63,475 nucleotides of DNA from Alphaproteobacteria bacterium (GCA_018820205.1 JAHJOK010000043.1:1-63475); one strand, 5' to 3'; shown: positions 7,925 to 16,908, numbered from the stretch's first letter. Translations and numbers: made by a program. The notes: generated from the sequence alone by a model not told the origin.

Positions 7925-8518
7925 TCAGGGCGCGAAAGCCCGGATGAAGCGTTCGGCCGTTTCTCGGGCGCGGCGGCTCTGATCGACGTCGGGTTCATCG
8001 ACGCCGAGGATGCCTCTCAGATAGCCGTGACCCATGGTCATGCCGGTGAACATTTCCGCCGCCTGCATCGGATCGGGCACGCGCAGCCGGCCCCGGGCGT
8101 CCTGATCCGCCAGCCACGCCGCCAGGCGGCGCAGGCTCTCGCCCGCCCCGGCGTGATAGACCGCCTGGGCCAGATCGGGAGCCTGGGGCGAGATCAGGGC
8201 GACGCCGCGCATGGCCGAGCGCCCTTCGGCGTTGCACAGCTTGTCGCGCATGGCCTGCGCCAGTGCGGTCAGCACCTCGAGCGGATCACCGCCGGAGCGC
8301 AGCGGGGCGGTGATGGCCTCGGAGCGCCGCTCGGCCATGGCGCGGCCGATCTCCACCTTGGAGGCGTAGCGGTTGTAGAGGGTCTGTTTCGACACCCCGG
8401 CGCGTCGGGCGATCTGCTCCATCGAGGCCGCGCCGCCCTTTTCGGCGAACAGGGCCATGGCGGCGTCCAGAATCGCTTCCGACTTCTTTTCGTCGATCTG
8501 TCCCGCGATCCGGGGCAT
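7925..8518 (-). CDS. TetR-family regulator of the efflux operon
   Basis: The 197-residue protein has an N-terminal helix-turn-helix (MEQIARRAGVSKQTLYNRY, about residues 32-50). A divergent ligand-binding domain follows (VALISPQAPDLAQAVYHAG and GMTMGHGYLRGILG). Its ATG shares one base with the stop of the emrB gene (TGATG), so it is the third gene of emrA-emrB-tetR. It probably represses the operon promoter, where a 16-base inverted repeat lies between the -35 and -10 boxes (11296-11311). Ligand unknown. Confidence 0.9.
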   Translation of the reverse strand: MPRIAGQIDEKKSEAILDAAMALFAEKGGAASMEQIARRAGVSKQTLYNRYASKVEIGRAMAERRSEAITAPLRSGGDPLEVLTALAQAMRDKLCNAEGRSAMRGVALISPQAPDLAQAVYHAGAGESLRRLAAWLADQDARGRLRVPDPMQAAEMFTGMTMGHGYLRGILGVDEPDVDQSRRARETAERFIRAFAP

Positions 8519-10128
8519 CAGTGCGCGTCCGCAGGCGGCGGCGTTCCGGTCCCCGGCTTCACCGGCCGCGCCAGAAGGGTGACGAAGGCCGCCAGGGCGC
8601 AGCCGATGGCCAGCATGGCGAAGGCGTCGCCAAAGGCCAGGGTCGTCGCCTGTCGGTTCAGCATGCCGTAGATCGCTTTCATGGCCGCGCCCTCGGGGTC
8701 GGTCGAGCCGCTCATCCGCTCGGCGATGCCGGCCAGCAAATCCTGCATCCGGGTCGAGGACTGGGGGATGGCCTGGGTCAGTTCGCTCATGTGAAGGGCG
8801 GTGTTGGTGGTCAGGGAGGTGTTGAGGAAGGCCAGGCCGAAGGCCCCGCCGACGTTCCGGAACAGGTTCACCAGGCCGGAGGCGTTCTTGACCATATGCG
8901 GCGGCAGGGTCGACATCGTCACCTGCTGGGCCGCTATCATGGCCATCATCACGCCGACGCCGCGCAGGGCCTGAACGCCCGCGAACTGCCAGAACCCCCA
9001 TTCGGAGGTGACCGCATGGGCGTCCCACATGCCCAGGGCGCACAGCATGAAGCCGCCGAACATCAGGATCCGCAGGTCCAGAACGCGCACCAGCCGCCCA
9101 GCGAACGGGCCAGTCGCGAACATGGCTAGCCCGGACACCACCATGGTCGTTCCGACCTCGGCCGGCGAATAGTCCCGGACGCGGGCCAGGAACAGCGGCA
9201 ACAGAAACGTGCCCCCGAACAGGGCCGCGCCCACGGTGAAGGTCATGACGACCCCCACCATGAAATTGCGATTGTTGAAGGCCCGCAGCTCGACCACCGG
9301 GTTGTAATAGGTCAGCGAGCGCCAGATGAAGCCGGGTCCGCAGATCGCGGCGACCACCGCCAGCAGCAGGATCTGGTCGTCGGCGAACCAGTCGTTCTTG
9401 GACCCCTCCTCCAGCACGAACTGCAGGCTCATCAGGAAGGTGGCCATCAGGGCCAGACCCGCCCAGTCGAAGCCCTTCGACAGGCTGGCGTCGCCCTTGT
9501 CGAAATTGGCGAACCGCCAGACCAGGAAGAACGACAGGATGCCGAACGGCACATTGATGAAGAACAGCCAGCGCCAGCTGAGCCATTCGGTCAGGTGTCC
9601 GCCCAGGGTCGGACCGACGGTCGGCGCCAGGGTCACGATCAGGCCGATGAAGACCGAGGCCGTGACCCGCTTCGACGGCGGAAAGGCGGTGAAGGCGACG
9701 GCGAACACGGTCGGGATCATGGCCCCGCCGACGAACCCCTGGATGGCACGGAACAGGATCATCACCTCGACCGAGGACGACAGGCCCACGGCGATGCTCA
9801 TGATCACGAAGCCGCCGCAGCTGAACAGGAACACCTTCTGGGTGCCCCACAGGCGCGACAGATATCCCGACAGGGGGATCATCACGACCTCGGGGATCAG
9901 ATAGGCGGTCTGGATCCAGCTGATCTCGTCGGCCGAGGCGCCGATGCCGGACTGGATCTGGGGCAGGGAGGCGGCGACGATCTGGATGTCCAGAATGGCC
10001 ATGAACTGGCCGATCACCATCCCGGCGAAACCCAGGATCAGGAAGGTCCAGTTGATCTTTGGTTCGTCAGACGGCGCCGACAGGCCCCGGTCGCGCCCCG
10101 CCGGCCCCACGAGGGTGGCGGAGGTCAT
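8518..10128 (-). CDS. emrB: DHA2-family MFS multidrug efflux permease (EmrB/QacA type)
   Basis: It is an inner-membrane drug:proton antiporter that works with a membrane-fusion protein and an outer-membrane channel. The 536-residue product has about 14 membrane segments. DHA2 marks are visible: FMAILDIQIVAASLPQI (motif D1), the helix 5 antiporter motif GPTLGGHLTE, and WRWLFFINVPFG. The ATG overlaps the emrA stop as ATGA at 10125-10128, so the subunits are made together. No TolC-like gene is present nearby. The substrate is not predictable. Confidence 0.93.
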   Translation of the reverse strand: MTSATLVGPAGRDRGLSAPSDEPKINWTFLILGFAGMVIGQFMAILDIQIVAASLPQIQSGIGASADEISWIQTAYLIPEVVMIPLSGYLSRLWGTQKVFLFSCGGFVIMSIAVGLSSSVEVMILFRAIQGFVGGAMIPTVFAVAFTAFPPSKRVTASVFIGLIVTLAPTVGPTLGGHLTEWLSWRWLFFINVPFGILSFFLVWRFANFDKGDASLSKGFDWAGLALMATFLMSLQFVLEEGSKNDWFADDQILLLAVVAAICGPGFIWRSLTYYNPVVELRAFNNRNFMVGVVMTFTVGAALFGGTFLLPLFLARVRDYSPAEVGTTMVVSGLAMFATGPFAGRLVRVLDLRILMFGGFMLCALGMWDAHAVTSEWGFWQFAGVQALRGVGVMMAMIAAQQVTMSTLPPHMVKNASGLVNLFRNVGGAFGLAFLNTSLTTNTALHMSELTQAIPQSSTRMQDLLAGIAERMSGSTDPEGAAMKAIYGMLNRQATTLAFGDAFAMLAIGCALAAFVTLLARPVKPGTGTPPPADAH

Positions 10129-11237
10129 TGCGCACTCGCGATCCCGGCGTCGGCCAGGCGGGTCGGTCCCACGGCGGCCTCGGCGAACGAGGCGCCGCCT
10201 TCACTCTTCAGATCGACCTTGACCTCGACCGACAGGCCGGGACGCAGGGCGGCGCCGCCCGCGACTCGATCGACCAGGATGCGCACCGGCACCCGCTGGG
10301 TGATCTTGGTGAAATTGCCGGTGGCGTTCTCGATCGGGATCAGGGCGAACTCGGAGCCGGTGGCGGGGGCGAAACTGTCGATGCGGCCGATCAGGTCCAT
10401 GCCGGGAAATGCGTCGGCCTCGATATGGACGGTCTGGCCCAGACGCAGCCGGTCCAGCTGGGTCTCCTTGAAATTGGCCACGACATAGGTGTCGCCCAGC
10501 GGCACCAGCGACAGAAGCTGGCCGCCCGGACGGACGTACTGGCCGGCGCGCACGCCCCGCGCCCCGACGACGCCCGAGGCGGGCGCGCGGATCACGGTGC
10601 GGTCCAGATTGGTGCGGGCCTGTTCGACGGCGGCGCGGGCCTGGTCCACGGCGGCCAGCGATTGTTGACGGCTCGAGCCGAGAACGCCGGCGGTGCGCTG
10701 TTCGGCGACCAGGGCGGCCTGGGCCTCGGCGACCGAGGCGGCGGCGGTCTGGGCCCCCGCCTGTTCGGTCTCGATCCGCTGCTGGGAAACCCAGCCCTGT
10801 TGCTGCAGGCGGCTGTAGCGGGTCACCTGCGCCTGGGCCAGGTCGGCCTGGGCGCGGGCCTGGGCGACGCCGGCGGCGCGGCTGGCGATCATCGCCTGTT
10901 CCTGGGCCGCGCGGGCGTCGACATTGTCCACCGCCGCCAGCAGGGCGGCCAGATTGGCCTCGGCCGAGGCCAGTTCGGCCCTGGCGTCGGCGTCGTCGAG
11001 ACGGACCAGCACCTGACCCTGTTCGACCCGCTGGTTGTCGGTCACCAGCACCTCGGCGACATAGCCGTCGATCTGGGGGCTGACCAGGGTGACGTCGGCC
11101 TGGACGAAGGCGTTGTCGGTCGTCTCCCACCGCTGCTTGCCCTGCCACCAGACGACGCCGCCGATGATCAGGCCGACCGCGACGACGCCGCCGACGATGA
11201 GGGGAAGGCGTTTCTTCAAAGCAGGAGCGAGGGCCAT
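10125..11237 (-). CDS. emrA: HlyD-family membrane-fusion subunit of the efflux pump
   Basis: This periplasmic adaptor links the permease to an outer-membrane channel. The 370-residue product has one membrane anchor near residues 12-31 (LPLIVGGVVAVGLIIGGVVW). A biotinyl-lipoyl half follows (TDNAFVQADVTLVSPQIDGYV), then a long alanine/glutamine-rich coiled-coil hairpin (about 95-195) and the second lipoyl half (DRTVIRAPASGVVGARGV). The start is set at MALAPALKK. The upstream in-frame extension is proline/arginine-rich and would run back over the operator. It is the first gene of the operon. Confidence 0.93.
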   Translation of the reverse strand: MALAPALKKRLPLIVGGVVAVGLIIGGVVWWQGKQRWETTDNAFVQADVTLVSPQIDGYVAEVLVTDNQRVEQGQVLVRLDDADARAELASAEANLAALLAAVDNVDARAAQEQAMIASRAAGVAQARAQADLAQAQVTRYSRLQQQGWVSQQRIETEQAGAQTAAASVAEAQAALVAEQRTAGVLGSSRQQSLAAVDQARAAVEQARTNLDRTVIRAPASGVVGARGVRAGQYVRPGGQLLSLVPLGDTYVVANFKETQLDRLRLGQTVHIEADAFPGMDLIGRIDSFAPATGSEFALIPIENATGNFTKITQRVPVRILVDRVAGGAALRPGLSVEVKVDLKSEGGASFAEAAVGPTRLADAGIASAQ

Positions 11238-11284
11238 GCGAACGGGTCTCTGGAGGATGCCGGAACAGGGGTGTCGGGGAGGAC

Positions 11285-11331
11285 GGCGTGTAAAATGGAC
11301 TGTATCGTCCAAAAATCAATGACTCATTGCC
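11285..11331 (-). promoter_or_regulatory. emrAB-tetR promoter with TetR-type operator
   Basis: On the minus strand TTGATT and ATTTTA are separated by 17 bases. The spacer holds an inverted repeat, TGGAC-N6-GTCCA, at 11296-11311. A repressor bound here would block polymerase. The amine oxidase gene starts at 11373 on the other strand, so the site could also affect that promoter. The operator role is inferred from position and symmetry. Confidence 0.55.
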
Positions 11332-11372
11332 AGGTTCCGTGAACACGTCATGTTTCCGCGCATTCCAGCCCT

Positions 11373-12665
11373 GTGAGCCGCCCGATTCTCCTGCCCTCCT
11401 CCATCGATGTCGCCGTGATCGGCGCCGGCGCCGCCGGACTTTCGGCTGCGCGCCGGCTGGCGACGGCGGGGGTTCAGGCCGTGGTGCTGGAGGCCCGCGA
11501 CCGGATCGGCGGGCGGGCCCACACCGTGGCGCGCGAGGAATTCGGTCTCGATCTCGGTTGCGGCTGGCTGCATTCGGCGGACGAGAACGTGCTGGCGGGT
11601 CTGGGTCGACAGTCCGGATTCGCCATCGACGAAACTCCGCCGCCCTGGCGCACCCAGGCCTTCAACATCGGCCTGACGCCGCAGGAACAGGCCGAGTTCG
11701 GCCAGGCCTATGCCGATTTCGACGCGCGGGTGGCCGAGGCGGCGAAGGCGGGCGATGACCATCCGGCCTCAACACTGTTCGTCCCGGGTGAGCGCTGGAA
11801 TGCGCGGATGGATGCCATCTCGGGGGCGCTGAACGGGGCCAAGTTCGCCGAGGTCTCGACCCTGGACTATGACGCCTATGAGGATACGGGCGTGAACTGG
11901 CGGGTGGTCGAAGGCTATGGGACGCTGGTCTCGGCGTTGGGACAGGCCGCGCCTGTGGTGCTGAACTGTCCGGTAACGCGGATCGACCGCATGGGTCCGG
12001 TGCTCAAGGTCGATACGGCGCGGGGCATGATCGAGGCGAAGGCCGTGATCCTGACCCTGCCGACCTCGGTGCTGGCGTCGGAAGGCGTGCGGTTCGATCC
12101 GCCTTTGCCCGACCTGATCGAGGCGGCGGCGGGCGCCCCGCTGGGGCTGGCGTCCAAACTGCATATGACGGTGGAAGGGGCCGAGGACTTTCCAGCCGAC
12201 AGCCAGCTGTGGGGGCGCACCGACACGGCCCAGACCGGCGGCTATCACCTGCGTCCCTTCGGCCGTCCGATGATCGAGGGCTATTTCGGCGGCGACCTGG
12301 CCTGGGGGCTGGAGGCGGAAGGACAGGCGGCGTTCTTCGACTTCGCGGCCTCGGAACTGTCGGACCTGCTGGGGTCCAGTTTCCGCAAACGCCTGCGCCC
12401 GGTCGCGACCTCGATGTGGGGCGCAGACTCGTTCTCGATGGGAGCCTATTCCCACGTCTTGCCCGGACAGGGGGATGCGCAGACCGGCGCACGGGCGCGG
12501 CTGGCCCGGCCGGTCGAGAACCGCATCTTCGTGGCGGGTGAAGCGACTTCGACAGGGTTCTACGGAACCGCCCACGGGGCCTGGATGGAGGGTGAGCGGG
12601 CGGCGGTCGAGGCGATTGTGGCCTTCGGGCTGGATCCACGTTTGTCGTCCGGCGAACTGACGTGA
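11373..12665 (+). CDS. FAD-dependent amine oxidase family protein
   Basis: The 430-residue flavoprotein has an N-terminal FAD-binding site (VAVIGAGAAGLSAARRL), the GG-like motif IGGRAHTV, and a C-terminal FAD-contacting segment FVAGEATSTGFYGTAHGAW. This is the layout of monoamine and polyamine oxidases. There is no signal peptide, so it is probably cytosolic. The aromatic cage seen in true monoamine oxidases is not obvious, and the substrate is unknown. The start is a GTG at 11373. The stop overlaps the GTG start of nth by four bases, so the two may be co-translated. Confidence 0.88.
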   Translation: MSRPILLPSSIDVAVIGAGAAGLSAARRLATAGVQAVVLEARDRIGGRAHTVAREEFGLDLGCGWLHSADENVLAGLGRQSGFAIDETPPPWRTQAFNIGLTPQEQAEFGQAYADFDARVAEAAKAGDDHPASTLFVPGERWNARMDAISGALNGAKFAEVSTLDYDAYEDTGVNWRVVEGYGTLVSALGQAAPVVLNCPVTRIDRMGPVLKVDTARGMIEAKAVILTLPTSVLASEGVRFDPPLPDLIEAAAGAPLGLASKLHMTVEGAEDFPADSQLWGRTDTAQTGGYHLRPFGRPMIEGYFGGDLAWGLEAEGQAAFFDFAASELSDLLGSSFRKRLRPVATSMWGADSFSMGAYSHVLPGQGDAQTGARARLARPVENRIFVAGEATSTGFYGTAHGAWMEGERAAVEAIVAFGLDPRLSSGELT

Positions 12666-13462
12666 AGCCTCCCAAGGCCGGTAAACCGAACACTCGCAAG
12701 CGCGCGACCGTCATGACCGGCGCGCCCGTGCCGATCTTCGCCTTTCCGCCCGACGAAGACCGGGTGGACGAGATTTTCGCCCGCCTGGCCAAGGCCATGC
12801 CGGAGCCGAAGACCGAGCTGAGCTTCACCGATCCGTTCACCCTGGTGGTCGCCGTCGCCCTGTCGGCGCAGGCGACCGACGTCTCGGTCAACAAGGCCAC
12901 CGAAAAGCTGTTCGCCGTCGCCGACACGCCGGCGAAGATGCTGGCGCTGGGGGAGGAAGGCCTGGTCCCCGTCATCGCCTCGATCGGCCTGTATCGCGGC
13001 AAGGCCAGGAACGTCATCGCCCTCAGCCGGATCGTGCTGGAACAGCACGGCGGCGTCGTGCCCCTGAACCGCGCCGACCTGCAGGCCCTGCCGGGCGTGG
13101 GCCGAAAGACCGCCAGCGTGGTCCTGAACGAACTGGGGATCGAGCCGGCCATCGCCGTGGACACCCATGTGTTTCGCGTCTCGCACCGGCTGGGCCTGGC
13201 CAATGCGGCGACGACCGACAAGGTCGAGGACCAGTTGCACAGGATCGTGCCCGAGGCCTTCCTGCCCAAGGCCCACCACTGGCTGATCCTGCACGGCCGC
13301 TACACCTGCACGGCGCGTAGACCGAAATGCGAAGGCTGCCTGATCTCGGACCTGTGCCCGTCGCGCGGGCTGATGGCGGGAGAGGTCGCCGTTCAGTCTG
13401 CCAGTCGCGTCCGCACCGCTTCGGCGAAGCGCAAACCCCGGTCCGGGGCCTCGGACAGATAG
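12662..13462 (+). CDS. nth: Endonuclease III (DNA glycosylase/AP lyase)
   Basis: It removes oxidised pyrimidines and cuts the abasic site during base excision repair. The 266-residue product has the helix-hairpin-helix LPGVGRKTASVVLNEL, with the Schiff-base lysine K149 and the catalytic aspartate D167 (VDTHVFRV). Both are offset by 29 from the E. coli K120 and D138. The [4Fe-4S] ligands are C216, C223, C226 and C232. The N terminus is extended by about 25 residues of basic sequence. The C terminus is also extended, and its last 70 bases overlap the convergent ATP-grasp gene. Confidence 0.96.
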   Translation: MKPPKAGKPNTRKRATVMTGAPVPIFAFPPDEDRVDEIFARLAKAMPEPKTELSFTDPFTLVVAVALSAQATDVSVNKATEKLFAVADTPAKMLALGEEGLVPVIASIGLYRGKARNVIALSRIVLEQHGGVVPLNRADLQALPGVGRKTASVVLNELGIEPAIAVDTHVFRVSHRLGLANAATTDKVEDQLHRIVPEAFLPKAHHWLILHGRYTCTARRPKCEGCLISDLCPSRGLMAGEVAVQSASRVRTASAKRKPRSGASDR

Positions 13463-14265
13463 AAGTCCGGCTCGATCAGCTCGGCCTCCATCAACAGCCA
13501 GCCGGCCGCGCCCCGGACCATGTCGATCCGGGCATAGAGCAGCGGTTCTTCGATCGCCGCCAGAACGCGTTCGGCCAGGTCGAGCGCCTCGGCCGGCGGT
13601 TCGGGAACGTGGGAATAGCGGCCGCCGTACTGGACCTGGATGCGGAAATCGCCGGGCGCGGCGCGTTTCATTACCGCGTGGCTGAGCTGTCCGCCGAAGA
13701 ACAGCAGCGACAGTTCTCCGTCCGCGACCAGTTCCGGCAGGTAGGGCTGGATCATGGCGGCGCCTGCGGGTGCGTCGGTGAGGGTCTGGCCGCGCGAGAG
13801 TTTCGTCGTCTTCCAAGCCCCGCCCGAGACGGTGGGTTTGACGATCAGGGTGTCGGTACCGAATCCGTCGAAGGCGGCCTCGACCTCGTCCTGGGTAACG
13901 CCGTTGCTCCATCGGGTCGCTGGGATCGCGACCCCCGACGCCTGCAAGCGGCGCAGATAGGATTTGTCCGAATTCCAGCCCAGGACCGAGGCCGGATTGG
14001 CGATCCGCACCCCCGCCGCATCCCACAGGCGCGTGGCCGACAGCCAGCGGCCGTGGCGCTCGTAATAGCCCCAGGTGAGGACGCCCAGCACCAGCGGAAA
14101 CCCCATCAGGCCCGACGCGTCCTCGACATGGTCGGTCCAGGCGGTCGGCATGGCGGTCACGTCGGCCATGGCCAGGGCGGTCGATAGCCGATCCAGCACC
14201 AGCGGCCAGTGGCTCTTGTAGGCGGGATCGTCGGCGGCGGGCGTCAGGACGGCGATTTCGGTCAG
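13393..14265 (-). CDS. ATP-grasp enzyme (glutathione synthetase/RimK fold), specificity unknown
   Basis: ATP-grasp enzymes join a carboxylate to an amine using ATP. The roughly 290-residue product has NSDKSYLRRLQASGVAIPAT (pre-grasp), LIVKPTVSGGAW with the ATP lysine, MIQPYLPELVADGELSLLFF, and a metal-site end with RIDMVRGAAGWLLMEAELIE. No ATG fits the conserved start. The best start is CTG at 14265, which overlaps the TGA of the upstream gene (CTGA), with a longer frame as the alternative. The upstream gene encodes a secreted protein, giving no clue to substrate. The end overlaps nth by 70 bases on the opposite strand. Confidence 0.78.
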   Translation of the reverse strand: MTEIAVLTPAADDPAYKSHWPLVLDRLSTALAMADVTAMPTAWTDHVEDASGLMGFPLVLGVLTWGYYERHGRWLSATRLWDAAGVRIANPASVLGWNSDKSYLRRLQASGVAIPATRWSNGVTQDEVEAAFDGFGTDTLIVKPTVSGGAWKTTKLSRGQTLTDAPAGAAMIQPYLPELVADGELSLLFFGGQLSHAVMKRAAPGDFRIQVQYGGRYSHVPEPPAEALDLAERVLAAIEEPLLYARIDMVRGAAGWLLMEAELIEPDFYLSEAPDRGLRFAEAVRTRLAD

Positions 14266-14966
14266 GGGACGGCTTCCAGTGATGAACAGTCGCCGCCGAG
14301 AGACTGCGACCCAGGTCCCGCCCGATAGCCCAGTTCGCGGGCGCCCGTCTTGGAAATCAGATAGGTCAGGTCGCGGCCCGCGTCGGGACCGGCCTCGACG
14401 ACCCAGGCCTCGACCGGCCCGTCGGGCGTCGTCACGGTCTCGGATCCCGCCACCCGCACCGAGAAATCGCCGAACCCCTTGTCGTACTGCCAGTAGGGCA
14501 GGCTGAACTCGGCGCCGTCGTCCAGCGGCAGGGCGGCGAAGGTCAGGCCGAACAGATTGCCCTCCCACACCGGTCCGGTCAGGGGGATATCGATCGGCGT
14601 GGAGACGCCGTCGGCGATGGTTTCTCCGGTGATCCGGTCGGGGCCGTAGGTCGCCCGCACATGGACCTGACCCTGGCGGGTATTGACCAGCGACAGGGGG
14701 CGCAGCGTCGCGGCGTCCAGCACGAAGACGTCACGCATGTCGAACGCCCCGCCGTTGATCGACTGGTGCACCACGACCTTCAGCACGGGCCGGCCGTCGA
14801 TCGTCTCGCGCGCCACCGTCTGCCAGGTCACGCCCATGGGGCGGGAGACCTCGCCCCGGGTCATGCTCAGCACATAGCATTGGCGTTCCTCGCTCAGCCG
14901 CCCGCCATCGGGAATGGTTGTCGGCGCGGCGGTCTGGAGCGCCAGGGCGGCGATCAGGCTGAGCAT
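14262..14966 (-). CDS. Exported protein of unknown function (DUF3108-like)
   Basis: The 234-residue product starts at an ATG with AGGAG seven bases upstream. It has a short signal peptide (MLSLIAALALQTAAP). The mature part is mostly beta strand: QCYVLSMTRGEV, TIDGRPVLKVVVHQ, FVLDAATLRPLSLVNTRQG, VEAWVVEAGPDAG. This pattern resembles periplasmic DUF3108 proteins, which carry a similar sugar-like beta fold, but I cannot confirm it. It is the first gene of a pair with the ATP-grasp enzyme, whose start overlaps its stop. Confidence 0.7.
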   Translation of the reverse strand: MLSLIAALALQTAAPTTIPDGGRLSEERQCYVLSMTRGEVSRPMGVTWQTVARETIDGRPVLKVVVHQSINGGAFDMRDVFVLDAATLRPLSLVNTRQGQVHVRATYGPDRITGETIADGVSTPIDIPLTGPVWEGNLFGLTFAALPLDDGAEFSLPYWQYDKGFGDFSVRVAGSETVTTPDGPVEAWVVEAGPDAGRDLTYLISKTGARELGYRAGPGSQSLGGDCSSLEAVP

Positions 14967-15078
14967 TGTGGTCTCCTGGAAACAGGCGACGATCATGCGG
15001 GGCGCAGGGCGTACAGCAAGTGAACCTTCGGTAATCCCCCACTGGCGCCTCGCCGCCTCGCCCGCTAATGGGCGGCCC

Positions 15079-16089
15079 ATGACCCAGAACGCCCCCACCT
15101 ATGACGTCTGCGCCGTCGGCAACGCCATCGTCGATGTCCTCAGCCCCTGCGACGACGCCTTTCTGACCGCGCAGTCCCTGACGCCCGGCTCCATGTCCCT
15201 GGTCGATGAAACCCAGAGCGCGGCCCTCTACGATGCGATGGCGGCGGGGGTCGAGGCCTCGGGCGGTTCAGCCGGGAACACGGTCGCGGGCGTCGGTTCG
15301 TTCGGCGGTCGCGCCGCCTATGTCGGCAAGGTCGCGCCGGACACCCTGGGCGGCGTCTTCAGCCACGACATCCGCGCCTCAGGCGTCCATTTCGACACCC
15401 CGGTGCTGGAGGGCGGCGCCGCCACCGGCCGCTGCCTGATCAACGTCACCCCGGACGGCCAGCGCACCATGTGCACCTTCCTGGGGGCCGCGAACCAGCT
15501 GGGCGTCGCCGACATCGACGCGACCCTGATCGGGTCCAGCGCCATCGTCTACCTTGAAGGCTATCTGTTCGACCCGGCCCCGGCCCGCGCCGCCTTCGAG
15601 GCCGCCGCCGCCGCCGCGCACAAGGCGGGGCGCAAGGTCGCCATCACCCTGTCGGACACCTTCGTCGTGGCCCGCTGGCGCGCCGAGCTTCTGGCCTTCA
15701 TCGAGGCCTCGGCCGATATCGTCCTGGCCAACGAAGGCGAATTGGCCGCCCTGTTCGAGACCGAGGACTTCGACGCCGCAGCCGCCAGACTGGCGTCGAT
15801 GGTCGAGATCGCCGCCATCACGCGTGGCGAGAACGGCTCGGTGATCATTTCCGGCGACGAGCGGGTGGCGGTCTCGGCCTATCCCGTCGCCAAGGTGGTG
15901 GACACGACCGGGGCGGGCGACCAGTACGCCGCCGGCTTCCTGCTGGGCGTGGCGCGCGGCCTGACGTTGGAGCAGTCCGGCAAGCTGGGCTCGCTGGCGG
16001 CGTCCGAAGTCATCGCCCACTGGGGGCCGCGCCCCATGGTCAAGCTGGCCGATCTGGCCGCCGAGAACGGCCTGACGCTGACCGCCTAG
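15079..16089 (+). CDS. PfkB-family kinase, probable adenosine kinase
   Basis: The 336-residue product is a ribokinase-fold sugar or nucleoside kinase. PfkB signature 1 is seen as GGSAGNTVAGVGSFGG, and signature 2 as DTTGAGDQYAAGFLLG (residues 275-290), with the catalytic base D281. Alphaproteobacterial proteins with the opening YDVCAVGNAIVDVLSPCDD are usually named adenosine kinase, which would salvage adenosine to AMP. The sequence alone does not exclude a sugar substrate. It converges on the Smr gene with a four-base end overlap. Confidence 0.85.
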   Translation: MTQNAPTYDVCAVGNAIVDVLSPCDDAFLTAQSLTPGSMSLVDETQSAALYDAMAAGVEASGGSAGNTVAGVGSFGGRAAYVGKVAPDTLGGVFSHDIRASGVHFDTPVLEGGAATGRCLINVTPDGQRTMCTFLGAANQLGVADIDATLIGSSAIVYLEGYLFDPAPARAAFEAAAAAAHKAGRKVAITLSDTFVVARWRAELLAFIEASADIVLANEGELAALFETEDFDAAAARLASMVEIAAITRGENGSVIISGDERVAVSAYPVAKVVDTTGAGDQYAAGFLLGVARGLTLEQSGKLGSLAASEVIAHWGPRPMVKLADLAAENGLTLTA

Positions 16090-16667
16090 CGTTTCAGCGT
16101 CACATAGATGGCGCCGTCGCCCCCGTGGCGGCGGTGGGCCATGGCGAAGCCCGAGACGACGCCTCGCAGCGCGTGGCCCTGCAGCCATTCATGGATCGAG
16201 GCGCGGATGATCCCGCCGCCCCTTCGGCCCTGGCCGGTGACCACCAGAACCGCGCGCAGGCCGCGCGCGCGCGACTGGGTCAGGAAGGCGCGCAGCTGAT
16301 CCTCGGCCTCGAACCGGCCGAAGCCGTGCAGGTCGATGGAGGCCTCGATCGGATCGCGCTCGCGGGACAGGCGACGCTGACGACGGGGTTCGAGCTCTTC
16401 GGGCGCGGCGCGCGGCGCCGGGGACGGGGCCTTGGCCAGGACCGCCGACGCCGGCCTGATCTTCGTCGATCCCCCGGGTCCGATCGACCCGGCCGGCTTT
16501 GGCCCGGCCCTGACCGTGGCGGGCCGAAGCGGTTCATCCGGCAAGAGCGCCCCCGGGGTGATGCGAGGGGCCTTTCGGGTCTTCGGCGGGGTCACGCTTC
16601 CGGACACCCGGGCCCAGATGCGGTGGTCCTCGGGCGTCAGGTCTTTCGGCGGCCGACGCCCGGTCAC
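16086..16667 (-). CDS. Smr-domain protein
   Basis: Smr domains bind or nick branched DNA or RNA. The 193-residue product has a disordered, basic and proline-rich first half, then a C-terminal Smr domain. Its marks are SIDLHGFGRFEAEDQL, VLVVTGQG and an end with GDGAIYVTL. Stand-alone Smr proteins of this kind are widespread. Some proteobacterial ones cleave mRNA or stalled-ribosome transcripts, but no function can be assigned here. A GTG at 16667 lies directly after the stop of the XRE gene. A longer start at 16715 would overlap that gene. Confidence 0.85.
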   Translation of the reverse strand: MTGRRPPKDLTPEDHRIWARVSGSVTPPKTRKAPRITPGALLPDEPLRPATVRAGPKPAGSIGPGGSTKIRPASAVLAKAPSPAPRAAPEELEPRRQRRLSRERDPIEASIDLHGFGRFEAEDQLRAFLTQSRARGLRAVLVVTGQGRRGGGIIRASIHEWLQGHALRGVVSGFAMAHRRHGGDGAIYVTLKR

Positions 16668-16668
16668 G

Positions 16669-16908
16669 TCAGGCGTCTTCGCCGTCGGCGTCCGGATCCG
16701 GCGGCCCCGGCTCATAGACCAGAAGGTCGCCCGGCTGGCAGTCCAGTTCCCGGCACAACGCGTAGAGGGTCGAGAAACGAACGGCCCGCGCCTTGCCGGT
16801 CTTCAGGATGGACAGATTGGCCAGGGTCACCCCGACCCGATCGGCCAGCTCCGTCAGCGACATGCGCCGCTCGACCAGAATCCTGTCCAGTTGCACGCGA
16901 ATGGCCAT
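16669..16908 (-). CDS. Small XRE-family regulator (YozG-type)
   Basis: This 79-residue protein is little more than a helix-turn-helix: LDRILVERRMSLTELADRVG, then VTLANLSILKTGKARAVRFSTL, then CRELDCQPGDLLVYEP. The acidic tail ends in DADGEDA. Such proteins are usually paired with a DUF2975 membrane protein, as here (16967-17560). They are thought to form a membrane-linked regulatory unit, but its signal is unknown. The start ATG at 16908 is chosen because the upstream frame is arginine-rich and non-conserved. Confidence 0.88.
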   Translation of the reverse strand: MAIRVQLDRILVERRMSLTELADRVGVTLANLSILKTGKARAVRFSTLYALCRELDCQPGDLLVYEPGPPDPDADGEDA

